Source of the DNA: CAYZQH01 sp050300015
GTDB taxonomy: Bacteria > Pseudomonadota > Gammaproteobacteria > Pseudomonadales > Cellvibrionaceae
Reading direction: 5' to 3'
NCBI GenBank assembly: GCA_050300015.1
Contig: JBNKWZ010000016.1
Location: forward strand, 124,001 to 188,000
DNA length: 64,000 nt
The position numbers and the translations under genes are program-made. Shown here in pieces: positions 17,337 to 26,070 of the stretch (positions are counted from its first letter, which is position 1; the number at the start of each line of letters is the position of its first letter). The notes under the pieces are model-generated. The model was not told the DNA's origin. It saw only the letters and a program-made list of their open reading frames with translations, and made no database searches.

Positions 17337-17668
17337 ACCTTGTTTTGGGAACCTACCCTTATAATTTGCTCTGAAAATGGCTGTTATTGCCTGATGCTGG
17401 GTTCAGTGTACTGAAATCTCGCGCGTTGGCCTAGTCCAGAGGTGAGAACGCGGTTTAGGTTGGTCGGTCGAGTTTACACCAGGCCTCGGCAAGGCTCTAC
17501 TCGAAAGGCCGGGATTCTCTTAGTGTAGTTGGTTTGAGCGTGAGTGTTAGGGAACCTAATTCAGCCTCAATGGTTTTTCGGTTTTGACCTTCTGTGTAGT
17601 CATGCCTCTGGCATCCATGCCATTGTGTGGTGCCCCCTGCGTCTATTTGCCAGAGCGATTTACTCGTT

Positions 17669-17803
17669 AATAACCGTAGCCCTAACAAGCAAAGTCAAAA
17701 CGGCAGGTGGGCTTTGGTAAGAGGGCTTTAATATCGCGCCCAATGAGGCTTTCAAAGTTTTTCGATTTCTGCTTTAGTGCTTCTCGACAGGTCAGCAGTA
17801 TGT
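17669..17803. repeat. Degenerate copy B of a dispersed intergenic repeat
   Basis: This segment aligns with the 195-base repeat at 17901-18095 and 44710-44905: a CCTAACAAGCAAAG start, GGCAGGTGGGCTTTG, then TTTCGATTTCTGCTTTAGTGC and GACAGGTCAGCAGTATGTCT. It lacks the right part of the repeat and is more diverged than the other two. The flanking 17337-17668 shows no gene I can support. Confidence 0.6.
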
Positions 17804-18094
17804 CTAGGGAGCCTTTGATCAAGTCGAAATGGTTTCTCTGCTTGAGCTTCCTGCGCCGCTCTACCTCCTGCATTCGTGCGCGGGCCCTCAAGGCGAAGTT
17901 AATGGCCATAGTCCTTAACAAACAAAGTAACTCTGCCAAGTGGGCCTTGAGGCCGTGCCCTTTGGGGTCCACAGAGCTTTCCGATTTCTTCGTTAATGCT
18001 TTTTGACAGACCGCCAGTATGCCTGTAAAGCACTGCCTTGAACTCGAAAGCTCTGTGGGCCAGAAGTCGTCTGGACTTGATCAGAGGTCCCTAG
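17804..18094. mobile_element. MITE-like or insertion-sequence remnant with terminal inverted repeats
   Basis: The left end at 17804-17825 (CTAGGGAGCCTTTGATCAAG...) is the inverted complement of the right end at 18074-18094, with one substitution and one indel. The 291-base element between the fimX and PilZ genes encodes no intact transposase. The minus-strand frame at 17682-17972 crosses its border. A further copy of the end sequence (TTGATCAGAGACTCCCTAG) lies at 18134-18152, covering the PilZ gene stop codon. Confidence 0.6.
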
Positions 18095-18095
18095 A
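17901..18095. repeat. Dispersed 195-base intergenic repeat, copy A
   Basis: The copy begins AATGGCCATAGTCCTTAACA and ends with GATCAGAGGTCCCTAG. It aligns over its full length, same orientation, with 44710-44905. Shared blocks include GCTTTCCGAT, TTCGTTA, CCGCCAGTATGCCT and CTCGAAA. Both copies lie just downstream of a minus-strand gene, and their right end matches the inverted terminus of the MITE-like element. Confidence 0.75.
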
Positions 18096-18148
18096 TCGCC
18101 AAGGGTGATGGAAAGGCCAGCGGCTATTGGGGGTTGATCAGAGACTCC

Positions 18149-19819
18149 CTAGGTTTCTGTGCTCAGGGTTTCAAAGGCAAATAGTCGGATTTTACTGGTG
18201 GCGAGTACGCAGCGAGTGAGCCGAACTTCGAGCTCCGTGTCCTCCTGTTTGAGTCGAACACGGCTGTTTTCTTGAAAGGGCACGGAGGCCGTTAGAAGGC
18301 CAGGAGGGTAGTCTGGTGAAGTGGGGGCGGGAATGTGTACAGCCCTCATGAAATCAGAGTAGCCGCCCATATCGTACATAAAAGAGGCCCCATAAGGCAC
18401 GGGTTGGGTCGTTAGCAGTTGAACGCCAAGTTGAGAACCAGCCTTGAGTTTCCGTATCCAGCGGATGACGCCCAAACTCCAGGATCGCCGGCCCTCCTCA
18501 CGTACGGCTATCAGCTCCCCCGCTTCCACGCGATTGCCGAGAATTCCTTGCCACAATAGGCAATACCCGCCAGCACTAAGGTTTTGAATGACGACATTCG
18601 CAATACTTTGCTTAGAGGGCTTTTCGCTATCGATATCCTTTTTTTTGGTCATGCTGTTGACCAAGCTGTTGAAGTCCGTCGACAGAAAGGATTCCTCGGC
18701 TTCATCGAGCTCGTCGCTGGGGTTCAAAAACTGGTCAAAAGCAACATCGCCGCAAAGTTGACGGTGGCAATCGATCAGGCCCACGCATACCCGCGCTTCC
18801 AAGTCCACGCGTTTACGTTCTCGCAATCGCTCAGGGTTGCTGCTCCAGCACTCGATAAAGTGTATTTGTAAGGTAACAGGAAGGTTGGGGGCATCATGAG
18901 CCACCAATGAGGCGCTCTCGTCACCGTTGGATGATTGCTTGTTGAGTAAAGCAATTGCTTTATCAAATTGAATTTCAAGTACTCGATCGTATTGTTCACA
19001 ATGAAAGCGCGTTTTGTGAGCCGGTCCTTGGTCGGTAGAGAGGTTTACCAAAAATAGGGGATCCGAATCTTTGTTGCCATTCGCAAGTTCCAGTAGGTGA
19101 ACCCATTGGCCGATGGCATTAGACGCTGCGGTGATGTCGTTTTGCGAGAGTTGGTTGGGGCGGATACTGGCGAATGCCAGACCGTAAAGATAGGCGTCGC
19201 CGATCGTAAAAACTTTAAGCTCTTCGGTGAAGCTTTGCGGTACCCGCTCTGTGAGCACTTCGTAGTACTCGGCAATTTGATAAAGCCCGTGAAAGTGCTG
19301 CCACAATTTTACGGGTGCCTGTGCATACAGTTGGTAGCACCTAAAAAACATTAAATTGATGCCGGTGAGCGCTCGGTATATGGCTTGAGTCAGCATGTCA
19401 CGCTGTGGCGCCTTGAGGCGCTTGAGGGATGTGAGCTCACGCAAACACAGGCTGTAGCCATCAATAAAATGCTTTTGCAGAGCTTGCGCTAATATGGCCG
19501 TTTTTTGCGCTTTGGGCGGTAGAATAAGTGGTTGTTGTAAAAAGTCTCGGGCCAACCCCTGGCAGCATTGTTGCGCCACCGGCCAAAGGGCCTCCAACAT
19601 TTCGAAGCGATTTTTGGCATCGGTTTTTAAACGATTAATTTCGGGCAGGGCTTCGTAAAGCGCAACGCTGGTGACTTTCACTTGAGTGAGCTTTAACTCA
19701 CTGGCCCACTGCGATACTTTGACTGCCTTGTTGCTGGTGCAAAAAGTCAACAATTCGATATCTTGTGGCGGCAGTTTCAGTTGCGATAACACCGCTGCGG
19801 GTTCAAAAAGAGTATTCAT
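18149..19819 (-). CDS. PilZ-type domain protein, probable c-di-GMP pathway
   Basis: The 556-residue protein has a long helical N-terminal part with no recognised domain and a C-terminal beta-rich part. This holds NLSAGGYCLLW near residue 440, matching the N-x-S-x-x-G motif of PilZ, followed by RRSWSLGVIRWIRKL and GVQLL strands. The upstream R-x-x-x-R that normally clamps c-di-GMP is not obvious; the stretch KKKDIDSEKPSK sits in its place, so ligand binding is uncertain. It lies upstream of fimX on the same strand, suggesting a shared role in surface motility. The stop codon lies within a copy of a mobile-element terminus. Confidence 0.6.
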   Translation of the reverse strand: MNTLFEPAAVLSQLKLPPQDIELLTFCTSNKAVKVSQWASELKLTQVKVTSVALYEALPEINRLKTDAKNRFEMLEALWPVAQQCCQGLARDFLQQPLILPPKAQKTAILAQALQKHFIDGYSLCLRELTSLKRLKAPQRDMLTQAIYRALTGINLMFFRCYQLYAQAPVKLWQHFHGLYQIAEYYEVLTERVPQSFTEELKVFTIGDAYLYGLAFASIRPNQLSQNDITAASNAIGQWVHLLELANGNKDSDPLFLVNLSTDQGPAHKTRFHCEQYDRVLEIQFDKAIALLNKQSSNGDESASLVAHDAPNLPVTLQIHFIECWSSNPERLRERKRVDLEARVCVGLIDCHRQLCGDVAFDQFLNPSDELDEAEESFLSTDFNSLVNSMTKKKDIDSEKPSKQSIANVVIQNLSAGGYCLLWQGILGNRVEAGELIAVREEGRRSWSLGVIRWIRKLKAGSQLGVQLLTTQPVPYGASFMYDMGGYSDFMRAVHIPAPTSPDYPPGLLTASVPFQENSRVRLKQEDTELEVRLTRCVLATSKIRLFAFETLSTET

Positions 19820-20079
19820 GATCCAGACCTATTGCCTTCCGTGCGATTTTATTATTGAGCACTACTCGTCAACATCGACATCAACCCTGAAAGGGTACGG
19901 CATTGGCGCCTCTTTACCCGCCCAGCTTTCTGATGGGTAAGTTGTCACTGGTGACTTTAGTACAATATGAGCACATTTAATGCAATATATGGGCACATCT
20001 TATAAATAACAAGATATTCTCGTTTAAAGTTATAGCACATCACGCTAAGCGGTCATCCCGCAATCCCGATTTTGGGTCG
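19820..20079. other. Intergenic region, no gene seen
   Basis: The region separates epmB and the PilZ-type gene. It is AT-rich around 19950-20040 (GTACAATATGAGC, TTATAAATAACAAG) and probably holds the promoter of the PilZ-type gene. I see no repeat or RNA structure that I can support. Confidence 0.4.
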
Positions 20080-21120
20080 CTACTGCCCAGGGTTTGTTAT
20101 TACGCAAATAGGGGTCTTACTCGGCCTATCGGGGATTTCACGGACCAATTTGGGCACCAAAAAGCCAGGAAGTTTCGCCATGATGGTCCGCATCAGACAT
20201 TGGGCTTCCTCTTCACTGACATCAAAATGTGCGGCACCGCTGACTGGGTCCAGCAAGTGCAAGTAGTAGGGCAGAACACTGGATTCAAATAAGCTTTCAC
20301 TTAAAGTGATTAATTGTTCGACGGTATCATTTACCCCTCGCAGTAAAACCGTTTGGTTAAGCAATGTCACGCCTGTCGAATGCATAACCCGTAGCGCCTG
20401 TTTAACGTTACTGTCGAGCTCATTGGCGTGATTGCAATGAATCACCATGATCGGTTTTAACCGAGTTTGTGCAAAGCTTTCAATGCATGCTTGGGTAATG
20501 CGGCTTGGGACCATGATTGGCAATCGAGTGTGAATTCGAACCCGCTTTAGGTGTGGGATTTCAGCGAGAGCTTTTACTAACGTGTTAAGTTGAGAGTCGC
20601 CCAGGCTGAGCGGGTCGCCACCGCTTAAAATGACTTCGTTCAGTGCTGGAGTTTTGGCAATGTAGTCCAGTGCCGCTTGCCAATGCTTTTGGGTTAGGCG
20701 ATTGTTCTCGTAGGGAAACGATCGGCGAAAACAATATCGACAGTGGATAGCGCATTGGCTTGATGCGAGCAGCAAAACACGGTGCTTGTACTTGTGGATG
20801 ATGCCAGGTACTGGGTTAAAGTGTGCCTCCTGTAGGGGGTCTGTTTGAAAGTGTGGTGGTGAGTCAAGCTCGTCCCCCAGCGGTAAAATTTGCCGCAGCA
20901 GTGGATCATGCGGGTTGCCTTTTTCAATGCGTGACACAAAAGGTCGGGTCGCCCGAAGAGGAAACAGTGCAGCCGCTTTCTGGGCCATGGGCAGCCAGCT
21001 GTCGTCCAGTCCGACTTCAGCAAGCAAGGTTTGTGGGTGGGTAAACAGTTGTTGCAACTCTTGTTGCCAGGTGACCTGCCAACTGAGCTCACTTCGAGGT
21101 ATCATGTGCGCTTTTTTCAT
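20080..21120 (-). CDS. epmB: EF-P (R)-beta-lysine synthase, radical-SAM aminomutase EpmB
   Basis: EpmB converts L-alpha-lysine to (R)-beta-lysine, which EpmA attaches to elongation factor P. The 346-residue protein has the radical-SAM cluster motif at C123, C127 and C130 (SQCAIHCRYCFRR), the GGDPLSL segment and basic HTRLPIMVPSR that binds SAM and PLP. Length matches E. coli EpmB (342). It is divergent from efp by 32 bases, so promoters overlap. Confidence 0.94.
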   Translation of the reverse strand: MKKAHMIPRSELSWQVTWQQELQQLFTHPQTLLAEVGLDDSWLPMAQKAAALFPLRATRPFVSRIEKGNPHDPLLRQILPLGDELDSPPHFQTDPLQEAHFNPVPGIIHKYKHRVLLLASSQCAIHCRYCFRRSFPYENNRLTQKHWQAALDYIAKTPALNEVILSGGDPLSLGDSQLNTLVKALAEIPHLKRVRIHTRLPIMVPSRITQACIESFAQTRLKPIMVIHCNHANELDSNVKQALRVMHSTGVTLLNQTVLLRGVNDTVEQLITLSESLFESSVLPYYLHLLDPVSGAAHFDVSEEEAQCLMRTIMAKLPGFLVPKLVREIPDRPSKTPICVITNPGQ

Positions 21121-21152
21121 ACCTAATAGGTCAATCTTACTCTGAGGATAAA

Positions 21153-21722
21153 ATGGCGAGCTATTCTACCAATGAATTTCGTGGCGGTTTGAAGGTTATG
21201 TTGGATGGAGACCCTTGTTCCGTTGTGGAAAACGAATTTGTAAAACCGGGTAAAGGCCAGGCTTTTAACCGTGTGAAGCTGAAAAACCTGAAATCCGGTC
21301 GTGTTTGGGAGCGCACCTTCAAGTCTGGTGAGTCTCTTGAGGCGGCGGATGTCATGGACAAAGACTACCAGTATCTTTATAACGACGGTGAATTTTGGCA
21401 CTTTATGGAGCCAGAAACCTTCGAACAGGTCCAAGCTGACGCTAACACTGTGGGCGATACTGCGAAATGGTTGTGCGAGCAAGATACCGTGGTGGTGACC
21501 CTTTACAACGGCGCGCCATTGGCTGTGGCCGCCCCCAACCATGTAGAGTTGGAAGTGACTGAAACCGACCCCGGCATGAAAGGCGACACCGCGCAGGGAG
21601 GTACAAAGCCTGCGACACTGAGTACCGGTGCCGTGGTGAAGGTGCCCTTGTTTGTGGCCATTGGGGATGTGGTACGTGTTGATACCCGCACGGGTGAATA
21701 CCTGGGTCGCGCCAACAAATAA
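21153..21722 (+). CDS. efp: Elongation factor P
   Basis: EF-P rescues ribosomes stalled at polyproline by binding near the E site. The 189-residue product has the three-domain EF-P length and the loop FVKPGKGQAF with Lys34 in the position that is beta-lysylated in E. coli. The presence of epmB and epmA on either side agrees with this. GAGGA lies upstream of the ATG. EpmC, the hydroxylase, is not in the window. Confidence 0.97.
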   Translation: MASYSTNEFRGGLKVMLDGDPCSVVENEFVKPGKGQAFNRVKLKNLKSGRVWERTFKSGESLEAADVMDKDYQYLYNDGEFWHFMEPETFEQVQADANTVGDTAKWLCEQDTVVVTLYNGAPLAVAAPNHVELEVTETDPGMKGDTAQGGTKPATLSTGAVVKVPLFVAIGDVVRVDTRTGEYLGRANK

Positions 21723-21743
21723 TGGCTGTTTATACAATCTGTG

Positions 21744-22700
21744 ATGGTTTGCGTTCCTCCGGTGAGGGGTGATGATCACTGGCCTTCCGCGTCCTGGGAC
21801 GCCATACGCCGGCGGGCACAGTTATTAGCGGATTTGCGCGGCTTTTTTCAGGCGCGTGGCATTGTCGAGGTCGATGTGCCGGTGCTTGGACGCAACACCG
21901 TCACAGACCCCTTCATTGCCGCCATCACCACGTCTGCGGGCGACTTCCTGCAGACCTCCCCCGAATATTATATGAAGCGGCTATTGGCCGCTGGGGCGCC
22001 CTCGATCTACTACTTGGGGAAAGCCTTTCGCGACGACGAGCGAGGCCGTCGTCATCGGTCGGAATTTACCCTGGTGGAGTGGTATTTGCGCGGTGAGGAC
22101 GATCATACTTTGATTGCGCAAATGGTCGATTTACTGAAACAGCTGGCGCCCAGCCATGATTGTCAGGTGATTGCTTATGGTGAAGTCTTCCAATCGGTAC
22201 TGGGCGTGTGTCCCTATCGAGCGACAAGCGACCAGTTACACAATATCGCGCGCAAAAAGATAAAGTTTGATGTTGACCTTGGGGGTAAGTCAGCCTGGTT
22301 GGATCTATTGTTCAGTCATTGTGTTGAGCCTACCTTGGATACGGGGTTTTGGCTGGTGACCGAGTACCCTGCCGAGCAGTGTGCGCTGGCCCGAGTGGAG
22401 CCTAACGCCCAGGGGGTGCCGGTGGCCAGGCGATTTGAGGTGTTTGGCGGAGGTGTTGAGCTCGCCAATGGTTATTGGGAGCTGACCGATGCCGATGTCC
22501 TGCGCGCGCGCTTTGAGCAAGATTTACGTGTGCGCCGACAAATGGGCTTGTGCGAGCCCGCCATAGACGAAGCTTTTATGGCCGCCATGGATGTCGGCCT
22601 GCCCCCTTGCGCGGGTGTGGCGCTTGGGGTGGACCGCTTAATGATGGTGTTGACCGGTGAGCCAGACATCGCCCGCGTGATGCCCTTCGCCAACGGTTAA
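21744..22700 (+). CDS. epmA: EF-P lysine ligase EpmA (GenX/PoxA)
   Basis: EpmA is a class II lysyl-tRNA synthetase paralogue lacking the anticodon-binding domain; it charges beta-lysine onto EF-P. The 318-residue product has motif 2 FRDDERGRRHRSEFTLVEWY and motif 3 GVALGVDRLMMVL with Arg. It begins 21 bases after efp. The start may be the ATG at 21744 or the adjacent GTG at 21741; neither has a clear ribosome binding site, so coupling to efp is likely. Confidence 0.93.
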   Translation: MVCVPPVRGDDHWPSASWDAIRRRAQLLADLRGFFQARGIVEVDVPVLGRNTVTDPFIAAITTSAGDFLQTSPEYYMKRLLAAGAPSIYYLGKAFRDDERGRRHRSEFTLVEWYLRGEDDHTLIAQMVDLLKQLAPSHDCQVIAYGEVFQSVLGVCPYRATSDQLHNIARKKIKFDVDLGGKSAWLDLLFSHCVEPTLDTGFWLVTEYPAEQCALARVEPNAQGVPVARRFEVFGGGVELANGYWELTDADVLRARFEQDLRVRRQMGLCEPAIDEAFMAAMDVGLPPCAGVALGVDRLMMVLTGEPDIARVMPFANG

Positions 22701-22714
22701 CCTGAGGTCTAAAA

Positions 22715-23494
22715 CTAACTGATCTCGTGGTTCATATCCAGTGCTGGTGAGTCGGATTGCGGTGTACCTACTACCACCGCGGGCACGCCGGCGACGGTAG
22801 TGTGTGGCTCGACAGATTTTAATACCACACTGCCGGCCCCCACTTTTGCACCACAGCCAATCTGGATATTGCCCAATATTTTGGCGCCAGCGCTGATCAA
22901 TACACCCTTTCGAACTTTGGGGTGGCGATCTCCGTTTTCTTTACCTGTCCCTCCAAGGGTGACTTCCTGCATGATGGAGACATCATCCTCCACCACAGTG
23001 GTTTCACCGATGACAATGCCGGTGGCGTGGTCCAGCATAATACCGCGACCAATTTGTGCGGCTGGGTGAATGTCGACGCCGAACGTCAGCGCAATATGGC
23101 TTTGAAAGAAATAGGCCAAATTTTTGCGGTTTTGGCACCACAGCCAGTGAGCCACGCGATAACTTTGTAGTGCGTGAAAACCTTTAAAATACAGAAATGG
23201 CAGGCAGTATTGTTCGCAGGCAGAGTCGCGGTCAAAAATGGCCTTAATATCAGCTCGCACCGCCATGCCAATCTGCGGCTCACTGGATAAGGCTTGCTCA
23301 ATGATTTCCCGAACTTGCAATACGCTAATGGATGAGCAGGCGAGTTTTTGCGCAAGGTGGAAGCTCAGCGCGGCCTCAAGACTGTCATGGTTCAAAATGG
23401 TGGCATGTAAAAAACTGGCCAAAGCGGGCTCTAAATTCGCTTCGGCTTGGGTCTCTTCGACAATGGATTGCCAGATGGCGTCTACGGCTGCCAT
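22715..23494 (-). CDS. cysE: Serine O-acetyltransferase CysE
   Basis: CysE makes O-acetylserine from serine and acetyl-CoA, the committed step of cysteine synthesis. The 259-residue protein has the N-terminal helical domain and a left-handed beta-helix of hexapeptide repeats, with DIHPAAQIGRG, LDHATGIVIGETTVVEDDV and GGTGKENGDRHP; the His and Asp of the active site are visible. Length is near E. coli CysE (273). The C-terminal tail ends EIS; an Ile terminus is the cysteine-feedback hallmark in enterics but here is followed by Ser. It is convergent with epmA and divergent from the guanidine operon. Confidence 0.93.
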   Translation of the reverse strand: MAAVDAIWQSIVEETQAEANLEPALASFLHATILNHDSLEAALSFHLAQKLACSSISVLQVREIIEQALSSEPQIGMAVRADIKAIFDRDSACEQYCLPFLYFKGFHALQSYRVAHWLWCQNRKNLAYFFQSHIALTFGVDIHPAAQIGRGIMLDHATGIVIGETTVVEDDVSIMQEVTLGGTGKENGDRHPKVRKGVLISAGAKILGNIQIGCGAKVGAGSVVLKSVEPHTTVAGVPAVVVGTPQSDSPALDMNHEIS

Positions 23495-23797
23495 GCGTCA
23501 CCTCTTTGGCTTGAGTTGTGTGAATGAGGGAGGGGTTGTTGACCCTTGTTGGTGCATTTAAACATACTTGGATGATAGTGGTGCGGGCGGAGCGTACAAA
23601 AAGCCTTGATTAGGGCGCTTTGTGTCGGGAATCCCTCCAAAAGCCATAGTTTAAAGGCCTGGCACCACAATTGCTAAACAATTATCGCATGACTTCGACA
23701 TGATTCGTGTCAGTACCATGCAGTCGGTATTTGTTGAAATACGCCTTTCAATCCCGGTGTTAACAACGACTGCTGATCAGTTAACAGAGGGCAGTGG
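23495..23797. other. Divergent intergenic region before the guanidine operon
   Basis: Region between cysE (minus) and the riboswitch-controlled operon (plus). It should hold the cysE promoter and any distal control sites. I see no gene; short open frames here lack support. Confidence 0.4.
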
Positions 23798-23827
23798 TTG
23801 CAGCCATTGGAACGACTCGGTTAAAAT
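23798..23827 (+). promoter_or_regulatory. Candidate sigma-70 promoter of the guanidine operon
   Basis: TTGCAG at 23798-23803 and TAAAAT at 23822-23827 are separated by 18 bases. Initiation 6-8 bases later would begin just before the riboswitch fold. Confidence 0.5.
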
Positions 23828-23839
23828 TTGCAAGCAATA

Positions 23840-23957
23840 GACGGCTAGGGTTCCGGCTCTGAGAGTGAAATTCTTGGGGTGACTGGTCCGAGAGCTGTCG
23901 ACCTTCCAGCAAAGCGATTTGCAAGAAGGTTACACGGCGGGATAAAAGCCCGGGAGG
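23840..23957 (+). ncRNA. Guanidine-I (ykkC subtype 1) riboswitch
   Basis: The leader contains the conserved blocks of the ykkC motif in order: GGCTAGGGTTCCG at the 5' side, ACTGGTCCGAGAG at 23882-23894, and ACACGGCGGGATAAAAGCCC then GGGAG at 23932-23956. Subtype 1 binds free guanidinium and switches on its genes. The downstream carboxylase/deiminase/allophanate operon excludes the ppGpp and PRPP subtypes by context. The operon's first ATG is 77 bases downstream, leaving room for an expression platform with GGGAGG close to the start. Confidence 0.92.
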
Positions 23958-24034
23958 TTCAGGTTGTTGCAGGCAGTGCTTGTGCAGCCATTGAGTCCTC
24001 TGTTTTTTACGTGTAACCCCTGGGAGGTTAATCC

Positions 24035-25102
24035 ATGTTTCGCCATTTTGCTCTTCGTTCTACCGTTATTCTCGCCCTCGCGGCTTCCTTTTTGCCTGTC
24101 TATTCCCACGCTGATGCACGTAAAAGCTTCAGTGTTTGTTGGTCTATCTATGTAGGCTGGATGCCATGGGGTTATGGCGCAGAACAAAAAATCGTTAAAA
24201 AGTGGGCCGATAAATACGGCATTACCATTGATGTGGTGCAAATTAACGATTACATCGAATCTATCAATCAATACACGGCCGGCAAGTACGACGGCTGCAC
24301 CATGACCAATATGGACGCCTTGACCATTCCTTCTGCCAGTGGCGTGGATACCACGGCCTTGATCGTCGGCGATTTCTCCAACGGTAACGATGGTGTCATT
24401 TTGAAGGGCAAAAAATCCCTCAAAGACATCAAAGGTCAAGACGTCAATTTGGTAGAGCTTAGCGTATCGCATTACTTGTTGGCGCGTGGTTTAGAATCGG
24501 TGGGGTTGGCTGAACGTGATCTTAAGGTCGTCAATACCTCCGATGCGGATATGGTTGCTGCTTACAATACCAAAGACGTGACTTCAGTGGTCACATGGAA
24601 TCCACTGTTGTCTGAAATCCTGTCCATGCCAAATAGCAACCTGGTGTTTGATTCCTCAGACATCCCTGGCGAAATTATCGACCTTATGGTCGTCAATACC
24701 GAAACCCTAAAAAACAACCCCAAATTGGGTAAAGCTTTGGTGGGCGCTTGGTATGAAATCATGGGTTTGGTGAGCTCGTCCGACAAGCCGGGTGTTGAAG
24801 CGCGCACGGTCATGGGTAAAGCCTCCGGTACCGACTTAGCCGGTTACGACGCGCAATTGGCCTCCACCAAAATGTTTTTTGAGCCAGCAGAAGCGGTGAA
24901 ATTTGTCGAAAGCGCAAAGTTGAAAACTACCATGCAATATGTTGCTGAGTTTTCGTTTGACCACGGCTTGCTAGGAGAAGGCGCATCTGACGCCACCTTT
25001 ATTGGTATTGAAACACCATCAGGTGTTTACGGTAGCGCCAAAAACGTTCAGTTGCGTTTCGATCCCACTTACATGCAAATGGCTGCAGACGGCAAGCTCT
25101 AA
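24035..25102 (+). CDS. Guanidine (or urea)-type ABC transporter substrate-binding protein
   Basis: A 355-residue periplasmic binding protein with signal peptide (cleavage near SHA-DA, residue 26). The mature start CWSIYVGWMPWGYG is of the NitT/TauT-like type found in ykkC-controlled urea carboxylase operons; aromatic residues there probably hold a small cationic ligand. TGGGAGG precedes the ATG. With the permease and ATPase that follow it would import guanidine; substrate identity is inferred from the riboswitch and the downstream enzymes. Confidence 0.85.
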   Translation: MFRHFALRSTVILALAASFLPVYSHADARKSFSVCWSIYVGWMPWGYGAEQKIVKKWADKYGITIDVVQINDYIESINQYTAGKYDGCTMTNMDALTIPSASGVDTTALIVGDFSNGNDGVILKGKKSLKDIKGQDVNLVELSVSHYLLARGLESVGLAERDLKVVNTSDADMVAAYNTKDVTSVVTWNPLLSEILSMPNSNLVFDSSDIPGEIIDLMVVNTETLKNNPKLGKALVGAWYEIMGLVSSSDKPGVEARTVMGKASGTDLAGYDAQLASTKMFFEPAEAVKFVESAKLKTTMQYVAEFSFDHGLLGEGASDATFIGIETPSGVYGSAKNVQLRFDPTYMQMAADGKL

Positions 25103-25240
25103 TCGGTGGGAAAACAACACGTTCTTCATGCAATGCTTTGACATCCCAGTTAAAGCACTGTGAGTTAAAACTCAATCGCCAAAAAATGTTGAGGCCATGG
25201 AAGGGTTCAACGTCCTTTTCTGAGTATCTTGGGGGGCATT

Positions 25241-26059
25241 ATGAAAAAATTGATTAACCAAACACCGAGCCTGTCGGTGCGGATTATGTTGGGCTTGTTG
25301 CCCTTCTTATTGATTGTTTTTATTTATGGTAGTGCTTCGAAGGCTAGGCTTTCAGAAAATGAAAATGACAAGTTGTTGCCGTCGTTTGGCAGTTTTGGGC
25401 AAGCCATAGACCGCATGGCTTTTACGCCCGATAAGCGCTCGGGCGAATATCTATTTTGGGTGGATACCAAAAGCAGTTTGATTCGACTGGGTATCGGGGT
25501 AGGCATTAGCGCAATGATTGCACTGTTGTTGGGTATCGCAACCGGTGCAATACCCTATATCGGGGCCAATTTGTCGCCAGTAATTACGGCCATTTCATTG
25601 GTGCCACCCATGGCAATTTTGCCAATTTTATTTATCGTGTTTGGTTTAGGTGAATTGGCAAAAGTAATGTTGATTATCATTGGTATTGCGCCGTTCCTCA
25701 TTCGAGATACTCAGCAGCGCGTACTGGCTTTGCCCAAAGAGCAATTAATTAAAGCACAAACCTTAGGTGGCAATAGCTGGCAAATGATTGTACGTGTGAT
25801 CACACCGCAAGTGATGCCGCACTTGATTGCCTCGGTACGGTTGTCTCTGGGTGCGGCTTGGTTGTTTCTCATCGCGGCGGAAGCCATTGCCTCCACGGAC
25901 GGGTTGGGTTACCGGATATTTTTAGTGCGTCGTTATTTGGCGATGGACGTGATCATGCCTTACGTGGCTTGGATTACCTTTCTAGCATTTTTATTAGATT
26001 ACGCCCTGCGTAAAGCCTCTTATGCGCTTTACCCTTGGTTTCATTCCAAATCTCACTAG
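25241..26059 (+). CDS. ABC transporter permease, guanidine operon
   Basis: The 272-residue inner-membrane protein has about six helices. The permease EAA-type loop (LPKEQLIKAQTLGGNSWQMI) contacts the ATPase. It is of the NitT/TauT permease family. The ATG at 25241 is chosen over the in-frame ATG at 25229 because GGGGGG precedes it at 4-9 bases. A 138-base gap follows the binding-protein gene, with no obvious terminator. Confidence 0.88.
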   Translation: MKKLINQTPSLSVRIMLGLLPFLLIVFIYGSASKARLSENENDKLLPSFGSFGQAIDRMAFTPDKRSGEYLFWVDTKSSLIRLGIGVGISAMIALLLGIATGAIPYIGANLSPVITAISLVPPMAILPILFIVFGLGELAKVMLIIIGIAPFLIRDTQQRVLALPKEQLIKAQTLGGNSWQMIVRVITPQVMPHLIASVRLSLGAAWLFLIAAEAIASTDGLGYRIFLVRRYLAMDVIMPYVAWITFLAFLLDYALRKASYALYPWFHSKSH

Positions 26060-26070
26060 GGGGGCAGCAA

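Noticed and set aside
17682..17972. Minus-strand 96-codon frame between fimX and the PilZ-type gene
   Set aside because: It crosses the border of the MITE-like element and its sequence is explained by the two repeat copies; no ribosome binding site or family match.
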